Below, one piece after another: positions 8,722-15,542 of a stretch of 29,070 nucleotides of DNA. The stretch comes from Anthracocystis setariae. Its lineage: Eukaryota; Basidiomycota; Ustilaginomycetes; Ustilaginales; Ustilaginaceae. The translations under genes were made by a program, and so were the position numbers. Positions within the stretch are counted from its first letter, which is position 1, and every line of letters begins with the position of its first letter. The notes under the pieces are model-generated. The model had not been told where the DNA came from. It saw only the letters and a program-made list of their open reading frames with translations, and did no database searches. The stretch is taken from positions 1 to 29,070 of the forward strand of contig CAKMXJ010000036.1 in assembly GCA_928724745.1 (NCBI GenBank), in the 5' to 3' direction.

Positions 8722-9667
8722 TCTGTTCCAAGTTCCAAGTTCTGTGTTCCGTATGTAAATAGTTGTGGGGTCTAGGGCACTTTTTTTTTTCCCACTGGGT
8801 TTTTCCCCTAGACCATGTAAATAGTCGCTCCAATACATAATAGTATACACGTCTACACCTTCCTGTCTGTGGTGTTTGGTGGCCCTACCGGTGACTGACC
8901 AACAGAGGCAGACAGACCTGCAAAGTGGTTGAATCATCTTTAGAAGGTGTGAGAGCCTCACCGCACATTAAACAGCAGTGTCTCAATATACAAGTTCAGG
9001 TCGGCCCTACCTGACCAGGGTAGGGCTAGGGCTAGGTTCAGGTCCCAAAAAATTTTAGCCCTAGGGCCTGGAAGACAACTTGCTTAGATAGTGTCTGATA
9101 TGGCTCCTGCATGCCAGAGAACCCCAGCGCACATCAAAAAATGGCCACTTATTATGCCAGAAGAGTCCAACCCTACGGGGGGTAGGGCCTGGCCGACACG
9201 TTTCACCCTACCCAGCTGCAACCGCAACCGGTACAGCATTGACCTTGCAGATACAGCCATTTGGCACCATTTGACATGTATGTCATTAAGAGATGCAGTC
9301 CATCCAAGCCACTTTTTTTGGTCCACAAAATGCTCCCATGGTCCCCCCTTTGGATTTGGCCGTTTTTCAACTTCTGCTGCCCCTACACCCTCAGTATGCA
9401 TTCCCCATCCCTGCTTTCTTGCATACATTCCTATTTCACCATTACGCACCTTCCTGCGGCATCAGATCCCTCAAAATCCAAAAAAAGTTCTCAGACCCTA
9501 CCTCGACCCGGGGTCCCGACCCTACTTTCGGTGACCCGCCCTGACCTGTTTTTATAGTCAACTTGCGTAGGGCCACTTAATGACTTCAGCCAAACTCACC
9601 TAGCACTATCCAGTAATGCACAGAGAAGGGGGTGTTATGTCTTCAGCCCTACCACAAGATCCCCTTG
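8722..9667 (+). other. 3' trailer of the complete OTU element
   Basis: No credible gene lies in this 946-bp stretch. It holds two TGTAAATA sites flanking a hairpin, many CCCTAC/GTAGGG words from about 9001 onward, and a TAGGGC-type variant run near 9021-9036. It ends in CCTTG at telomere repeat 8. Open frames such as 9091-9534 have no recognisable protein similarity. Confidence 0.6.
8754..8823 (+). promoter_or_regulatory. Pair of UGUAAAUA (PUF-type) sites around a hairpin
   Basis: TGTAAATA occurs at 8754-8761 and again at 8816-8823, each inside an 11-bp ATGTAAATAGT direct repeat, 32 and 94 nt after the stop codon. Between them GGTCTAGGG (8769-8777) pairs perfectly with CCCTAGACC (8806-8814), with a T10 run in the loop. 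UGUANAUA is the known PUF-protein element. The arrangement matches the pair found just after the OTU stop in modules B-D. Confidence 0.45.
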
Positions 9668-9679
9668 TAACCCTAACCC
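9668..9679 (+). repeat. Interstitial telomeric repeat 8, (TAACCC)2
   Basis: Two TAACCC units join the end of the complete OTU element to the interior of a retrotransposon gag gene. This is the most internal perfect telomere run in the window. Confidence 0.9.
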
Positions 9680-9816
9680 ACATCGTCTTCGGTGACGTGC
9701 GTTCGAACTGACGCTGGAGAGCTGTCGTCAAACCTCGTCGGAAAAGGTGGAGCTTGAGGTGTTCGTTGCTCATGCCGGCGCGCTCTTCGAGGGTCCTGAA
9801 AGCCTCGACATACTTG

Positions 9817-10029
9817 TGTCATAACCAAGTTAAGGTTAAGGTTCTGACGTGCAGTGAGCTTGAGCTAAATGAGTGATCGATGTCATTTCGATGGAGGCAG
9901 TGTGAGTGAGACGAGATTTACAGGGAAAGCGGAACCAGCGAAAATAGGAGTCAGCCCGATACGGCGGATCGGGCTTGGATCGGCGATCTGGGAAGCGTAA
10001 GCGTTATAGGGGAGGAACGCCTCATGACA
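9817..10029 (-). repeat. 3' LTR of the gag-only element
   Basis: 213 bp, TGTCAT...ATGACA, identical to the copy at 11291-11502 except for one extra G near 10010. It is the 3' LTR because the element reads on the - strand. Confidence 0.93.
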
Positions 10030-10043
10030 TCCCCCCGCAAAGA
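10030..10043 (-). other. Candidate polypurine tract
   Basis: On the - strand a G-rich purine run (GCGGGGGGA) directly abuts the 3' LTR, the position required for plus-strand priming in LTR elements. Confidence 0.55.
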
Positions 10044-10156
10044 AAGAGAGCACTCGGACGAGACAAGGAGTGCGAAAAGGCCGGAAATCGGAAAGACGGA
10101 TCTCGGAGACGTGGAAATCGGGAAAAAAGGAACTCGGAAGAGCGGAAACCGGGAAA

Positions 10157-11149
10157 TTAAGGAGGAGGTTTGTGCACAGACCTCCAAGGTTCCTGCAAAG
10201 CACGGAGTTCTCGCAGGAAACCGGAAATCGAGGAAACTTCCTGGTACCGTGCGAGAAGCTTGAGTGAATCGGGAAGTCCAAGCCAGATATCATGGATCGT
10301 GTCCCGATCGTCACGTGAGTGGTACGCGGCGCGTAACAGTGACAATTTCGCGTAAAAGTAGCACGTGACATCCTCCGTGTGAGGCTGCCACTTCCGCAGT
10401 TCGGCCGTCCGACGGGCGACCGAGATATCCGTTCCGAAAGCGTCGTTGAGCATAATTCGCCAGATCGGCCAAGATCGGCTGAGATCTCGCCGATCACGAT
10501 CGGTGATCGAGCTGTACCAGTGCTGAGCCGTCTTTGTGAGGCAGAGAGGCAGCTGACTAAGCATTACAGCGACGAAGGAAGGCTCGTGATTCTGTGAATC
10601 CAGCAGAGACTCGACTCGTGCGAGAAAGAACTGGACGGCGTCGCTGGAACCGTCAAAGCGACCGATGTCGTCCGGAGACAGGCGGATTCGGTGGTGGGAC
10701 GGCTTCTGATTGGTGGGGCTGACAGCTGCGGAAGCCGGAAGGTTAGAGTTTTCGGCGTCATTAGAGTTTGCAGCGTTCTTGGACAGCCTGGAAACGTCAG
10801 AAGTAAGGTTTTCGGCTTTGACGTTGGCGTTCTTGGGCGCAGAAGCTTCATTTGACGTCACTAGAAGCTTCAGAAGCCGAGAGAGTGTGTCATTCGTGAC
10901 TTGTTGCGCAAGTTGAAGCCTGTCAAGAGACGTTGTGACAGCTTGAAGCGAGTCAGCTAGCGCATCAAAACGCTGGTTTTGCTGTTTTTGCACGTCAAGT
11001 AGCTGCGTGACGACGTCCGGGGCCGGTTCTGACAGCTGTCCAGGATCGTCTGGCATGTTGGTTTCGGAATCCGGAGGCGGAAGAACTGTTTCCGGAGGCG
11101 GAAGAACTGTTTCCGGAGGCGTAAGGCGTTGATTGCGGCTTCGGGTCAT
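10157..11149 (-). CDS. Gag protein of the non-autonomous LTR element, 330 aa
   Basis: The frame starts 141 bp inside the 5' LTR and is intact. The N-terminus carries a 7-residue repeat (PPETVLP-type) encoded by a 21-bp tandem repeat near 11064-11120. A coiled region follows (QKQQNQRFDALADSLQAVTT), then a Ser/Asn-rich linker. The C-terminal half is a retroviral-type capsid domain with RFDGSSDAVQFFLARVE and a central AQHWYSSI-like segment. No CCHC zinc knuckle is present. The protein would form virus-like particles packaging element RNA. It lacks detectable similarity to the older gag it interrupts beyond the general capsid pattern. Confidence 0.85.
   Translation of the reverse strand: MTRSRNQRLTPPETVLPPPETVLPPPDSETNMPDDPGQLSEPAPDVVTQLLDVQKQQNQRFDALADSLQAVTTSLDRLQLAQQVTNDTLSRLLKLLVTSNEASAPKNANVKAENLTSDVSRLSKNAANSNDAENSNLPASAAVSPTNQKPSHHRIRLSPDDIGRFDGSSDAVQFFLARVESLLDSQNHEPSFVAVMLSQLPLCLTKTAQHWYSSITDRDRRDLSRSWPIWRIMLNDAFGTDISVARRTAELRKWQPHTEDVTCYFYAKLSLLRAAYHSRDDRDTIHDIWLGLPDSLKLLARYQEVSSISGFLRELRALQEPWRSVHKPPP
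11064..11120 (+). repeat. 21-bp tandem repeat inside gag
   Basis: GGAGGCGGAAGAACTGTTTCC is repeated with a final partial unit. It preserves the reading frame and encodes a Pro-rich heptad in the Gag N-terminus. Confidence 0.8.
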
Positions 11150-11274
11150 GTTTGGCAGCCGTCAAAAAGCGAGTTTGGTGGGCGTGGTGGGACGAAACTC
11201 TCGGAGTCCGTGTAGAACAGCTTGTGATTGGTTCCAGGAACGTGGTACAGGCTGTTGAGGTGTGTGTCGAACTC

Positions 11275-11290
11275 CGCGCTCTTGTCACCA
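11275..11290 (-). other. Candidate primer-binding site of the gag-only element
   Basis: Directly internal to the 5' LTR, the - strand starts TGGTGACAAGAGCGCG. The leading TGG complements the CCA end of a tRNA. The matching tRNA was not identified. Confidence 0.5.
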
Positions 11291-11502
11291 TGTCATAACC
11301 AAGTTAAGGTTAAGGTTCTGACGTGCAGTGAGCTTGAGCTAAATGAGTGATCGATGTCATTTCGATGGAGGCAGTGTGAGTGAGACGAGATTTACAGGGA
11401 AAGCGGAACCAGCGAAAATAGGAGTCAGCCCGATACGGCGGATCGGGCTTGGATCGGCGATCTGGGAAGCGTAAGCGTTATAGGGAGGAACGCCTCATGA
11501 CA
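11291..11502 (-). repeat. 5' LTR of the gag-only element
   Basis: 212 bp with TGTCAT...ATGACA ends. It is followed on its right by ACTTG, the second copy of the target duplication. Confidence 0.93.
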
Positions 11503-12469
11503 ACTTGCTTGCGGCACCTGGCTTGTTGCTGGCAAGGCGCAGGGCGTAGAGCTTATTGAAAGCGTCTAGCTTCTCGTCATGTACCCCATAGAGCTGCTTG
11601 AGTTGGTTGACGAAGAGAGCCCAGTCCCCAAACAACGCACCCAACTGTGATGGATCGGCTCGTAGTTTCGACCGGTACCAAGTGAGAGCCCGACCCTTGA
11701 GATGCGGCCCTAGGAACTGGATCCTCTTGCGGCCGTCGGCCATCTCTTGGTATCGGAACCAGGCCTCGACCTGAATGAGTGACATTTCCAGGTCATCCTC
11801 TTGCCAGTCGGGGAAATCTAGCTTCAGATCATTCTTGGTAGTGTTGCGCTTGAAGTTTGTTTCCCGTGTCGGCATCGTAGGGTGGTCCCAGGCGGGGCGT
11901 CGGCCAGTGGACATCGAATACAAGTCCTCTTGACTGTACTCGTCATTCCAGCGTAGGACTGACGTCGCTGGCCGACGGGCGGGAGTGGAGCTGCCCAGCG
12001 GGGTAGAGCGCCGAGGATCATCATGCATGCTGTACGATCTTTCCTCGTGCGCTTCAAGACCAGGGGCAACGGCGGCGACCTCTGGCTCACCCCCTCGTCG
12101 TAGAGCAGGCTTGATCAGCTCCCGGAGGTCTGTGATCTCAGCCTTGAGCGCGAGAATCTCCTCCTGGTGCGCCGTTAGAGGTCGTGACGGAGCTGGAATA
12201 GCTGTCAAAGGCGTGGACGACGGCTTTGAGCCGGTCGCAAGGTCCATGAGCGTGTAGAGCTTCTCCTGGAAGCGGAGTCGGTCTTGGCTCTCTTTCAGCA
12301 TGGCCTCCTGTCGACTAGCTTCGTAAACCATGCGTTGATTGTGGACCTCCTTCATCTGAAGTCGTATGTCCTCAATTAAGCCTTGCAGCAATGGTTCCGG
12401 GTTCGCTGCAGGAGGCGACGAAGCCCAACTGCGAGGAGTGCTGCCTCGCGGCACAGCTGCGTCGGACAT

Positions 12470-13040
12470 GTCGAGTACGGGGCGCTGCTTGAACGATCCA
12501 CTCTAATGTCAGCGGTCGGGCGCCTGGTAAATAGGCCGATCTTGTTTCGAGAGCGGTGCGGTCCTGTTGGGCTGGGCCGCTGAGTTTGTGTTACGCGCCT
12601 GTGCAACTGGGAGGTACGAGGTGGGTTGCGCAGGTACGCCGGCGGCCCGGTGAGGGCTATTAAGCCGCACTCAATTTAGCGGCGGCGGAGTGTGAGACTC
12701 TCAACCGCGTTCGACCTTTTACCGACTGACCAATGTTGGCGCTCCGTTCAGAGGCAGCACGGCGTACTCGGTACGGCGGCGTGATGGCCTAATGTCTCGT
12801 GAGCGCTCTTGACGAGGCAGAAGGCGTGTTGATTGGTTAGATGGTCACTGGAAGTGATCACCAAGCTGTTACGGCGACGGCTTAGGGCCTGACGTCCCAA
12901 TGTCAGCTTGTAGGCAGCGTTTACGCACTGCGGTGTCGATACCGGTACCGACGAGGTCTAGCTGTTCTCCGACTTGAACGGAGGCACGCGAGGAAGCTGC
13001 AATGCTACTTGTATTGCAACTTACTGAACTAGAAACTGAA
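12470..13040 (-). other. Leader and possible LTR remnant of the older gypsy element
   Basis: Upstream of the older gag (to the right on this strand) lies a leader with no gene. At about 12733 a TGG-starting segment on the - strand (TGGTCAGTCGG) adjoins a possible LTR end, CGCCAACA/TGTTGGCG at 12734. This fits a primer-binding site next to a 5' LTR. I could not locate the other LTR end. Confidence 0.35.
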
Positions 13041-15290
13041 TGATCGTGAAGACGACGTTAAGAAGCTATACTGAGCTTAGAGACTGTGTTGTAAGAAGTA
13101 GAGTGGACGAGGAGCTCATCCACTGCGAGCCAGAGGGGGGAGGACTTAAGTATGACAGCTCCAAGCCCCTATGGCAAGGCCGTTCCAGCGCTAGCCTATT
13201 GTCCAGCTGCACGGCCTGCGTGTGCGCATGTACTGACCGTGGTACACGCAGCTGATCACCTCCAAGCCTCTGAGAACGTCCGAGATGGTGTCCCTTGACT
13301 GCTGATAGCTCCAAGATGGCGTTGCCGCAATCCGGCGTCTCTGCGCTGTCGAACAACCGCAATCCAACCGCTATGGACAAAAACGGCTGAGAGAGACCCT
13401 TTGAGCCGCACTCACTCCGAAGGCGGCCGAAAAGCGTGTTTTCCACCGCTCCAACTTTGCCGCCCGCGAGTAACGCCACTGCTAAATTTGACGCACTGCT
13501 TGGCCACGTATCTCCCCTCACCCAAATGCGAGGGCGGTTGACCGTAGCCCTCTTAACCGCGCTTGAACCGAGAGCGGCCGAATAACCAGTTTTCTGCCGC
13601 CTCGGCTTCGCTGCCTGTAACAAGCGTCTCCTGCCTTTGTCTCCCGTCTCCTGTCTCCTGCCTTTGTCTCCCATCTCCTGTCCGCTGCTCCTGCCCTCTT
13701 TCATGAGTGTGAAAAGTTGAATTTGTCCGCTGAGCACTTCAGCAGTCTGGCCAAACACGTGAACCACCCAACCAATTTCTGCCAATTTTGACGCGTCTCC
13801 CAGGGTCCAACCTGCCGCTCAGCCAAAAAATATTTGATTCTCCTGCGGCACTTGAGCAGTGTAATTTGGCTTGTCTCCTGGGGGTGGGAGACAAGACGCG
13901 TCAGGTCAATTTGGCAGGGGAGATTTGTCTCCCGCCAGCCATTGGGGACAACCGCCTAGGGCTAGGGCTAAGCATTAGAAGTGCTTACAGCAAAAGCAGG
14001 CGCAATCGTCCTCCATGGGCTGGGACCTGGGACGGAGGAGCAGCAACAATGTTGTGCTACCTGGCCGCAGGCAAATATGGTGAAGAAAGCAACGGAGAGC
14101 TTGAATTGCGGCTTGCCAGGCCAAGCAAGACAAGGTACACGCGCTGTTGGCAGGGCAAAGCCTCTTGCCTGCTCGTCGAGCCAGTTCTTGACGCCTGCTG
14201 AGCTACGCAGATGCTGGTGAGTGTGTCGCTACTGGGGATCAGTGCCAGTAGATGAATCGATAAGTTTAAGCTTATTGAGCCCGGAGAGGAACGCCACTGC
14301 TTGGCGCTGTTGGGCCCCAGCGATGACGGTTGACGAGGTGGCAGGAGAAAGGACCACCAAGAATTGCACAAAGCACTTGAGCACGCCGGCTACAAGGTCA
14401 CCCAATGGGGGTGTTCCTGACTTGTCAGAGGTCAGGGGCAAGTTGCTGTGGTGAGGGGCCTGCTGGGACACTGATTGTGTCAGTTGTGCTGAGCTGTCAA
14501 GATCAAGACATGCTGGGGCGACCAACCCTGCAGCACAGCTATGTTGGGAGACTGGGTCACCAACCCAGTAACAGCATGTTGGTGGTATCTATCACGGCTT
14601 GCCAAGCCGTGGGACCACATTACTCTAAAAAGAGCCTGTCAATTGCTTGGACCAAAGGAGCAATATGAGCAGCAGTGAAGAAGGTGAGCGCTAAAGGCGA
14701 GTGGAGTGTGCTCGAGCCAAGGCGCAGGATGAATCAACAAATTGCAGCCTGTGAGGTCTGCAATTGAGTGAGATGATGGTGGGAGACCACCAAGAAGATG
14801 AGCTAGAGGCAAATTGCTTCTAGCTCAGCATACGCGTGTCACCCAAGCACGTGACTGAACACTCTAACATTGAAGCAAGCGAGCATAGCCCGCTACGCCA
14901 GAAATTCAACTCTCATACTTTTCTCAACGCGCACTGCAACAAGTTGCTAATCGCTCGTGCGTTTTCACGTGAAATGTTACCGGACGCCTAGCAGCCTCGC
15001 TTTCTTTCAGAAACTTGCGGGGGTCTTGGAAGTGCTGAGCACGGAGTGCACGGTAATACAAAGAAAAACAACTTGAGGGGCGGCTCCTTGACCTTGTAGA
15101 ACAACTAGGCTCGGCAGATACAGGCTACTGTACGGTACAGTCTTTCGAAACCGACCTTGGGCTCCAATGCAATCAATAGACACACAGGCGTAAGGAGGAA
15201 CATTTTCTCTGTGACGAAGGCAAGAGAGCCGGCGTGACTCCCTGCGGAAAGGGTAAAAATCCGAGGCGGACCATTCGACCGACTCTTGTT
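13041..15290. other. Gene-free transition region
   Basis: I see no recognisable gene here. The stretch holds a TCTCC/GTCTCCTG-rich simple repeat (13618-13695), a perfect 9-bp inverted repeat CTTGTCTCC/GGAGACAAG (13870-13878, 13887-13895), a TAGGGC-type run (about 13957-13972), and small palindromes at 14593-14611 and 14800-14826. Open frames of up to 239 codons (13066-13785, - strand) follow the repeat composition and have no domain. It separates the mobile-element zone from the conserved genes. Confidence 0.5.
13618..13695 (+). repeat. GTCTCCTGCC-type minisatellite
   Basis: GTCTCCTG and CCTTTGTCTCCC words alternate over about 80 bp. The - strand frame through it reads as a Gly-Asp-Lys-Gly-Arg repeat, a composition artefact rather than evidence of a protein. 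Confidence 0.7.
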
Positions 15291-15542
15291 CGGTCACGCG
15301 GATGTCAGAAGCTCTGTGCTACATCAAATACAGTGCACTACAGAACCCGTTGTCATTTCCAACTCCATTGATACACTCACCGCTTTAGACTCACGACATC
15401 GTCTGCGGCACTTTCGCCGTTCACACCATCTCCTTCTTCAGCCAAGTTCGGTGTTGGCTTCCGTCTTTTTGCTGCTGATCACTCTTGTACACCGATACAA
15501 CAGACACGATCCCAAGGTCACCTTCCCCACCGTCAAGAAAGC

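Larger units (their letters stand above)
6254..9667 (+). mobile_element. Apparently complete OTU-encoding telomeric element (module I)
   Basis: This 3.4-kb module is bounded by telomere repeats on both sides. It has a 104-bp leader, one intact gene (6358-8721) and a 946-bp trailer that ends CCCCTTG against TAACCC at 9668, the same kind of 3' boundary as the truncated modules. No reverse transcriptase, endonuclease or terminal inverted repeats are visible, so if it moves it must use enzymes supplied elsewhere. Telomere-inserted elements such as MoTeR in Pyricularia or HeT-A in Drosophila are formal parallels. Homology to them is not claimed. Confidence 0.55.
9817..11502 (-). mobile_element. 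Gag-only LTR retrotransposon (1,686 bp)
   Basis: Two LTRs of 213 and 212 bp bound a 1,261-bp interior that holds one gag gene on the - strand and nothing else. Both LTRs start TGTCAT and end ATGACA, a perfect 6-bp inverted terminus. They differ by a single G insertion, pointing to a recent insertion. The target duplication is ACTTG at 9812-9816 and 11503-11507. A TGG-starting primer-binding site candidate lies next to the right LTR and a purine-rich (GCGGGGGGA) tract next to the left LTR, both as expected for - strand orientation. With no pol gene, mobility would depend on an autonomous relative. Confidence 0.92.
9680..12469 (-). pseudogene. Ty3/gypsy-type gag, truncated by telomere repeats and split by an LTR element
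   Basis: Reading leftward from ATG at 12467-12469, the frame encodes a coiled N-terminal region, a Ser/Pro/Arg linker, and a Retrotrans_gag-type capsid segment (DFPDWQEDDLEMSL onward, with a LTWYRSKL motif). At 11503 the frame meets the inserted LTR element. Its continuation, in the same frame after removal of the insert and one target-duplication copy, is found at 9680-9811 (about 44 more codons with an LFRRGL segment typical of the capsid end). The gene then stops abruptly at telomere repeats at 9680. Zinc knuckle, protease, reverse transcriptase and integrase are absent. It is a dead fragment of a larger retrotransposon. Confidence 0.8.

Noticed and set aside
13066..13785. 239-codon - strand frame
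   Set aside because: It runs through the TCTCC minisatellite and reads as a simple GDKGRR-type repeat; no domain and no homologous copy is seen.
14593..14826. Small palindromes as transposon ends or terminators
   Set aside because: They are 8-bp stems without target duplications or an associated gene, within chance for 2 kb.
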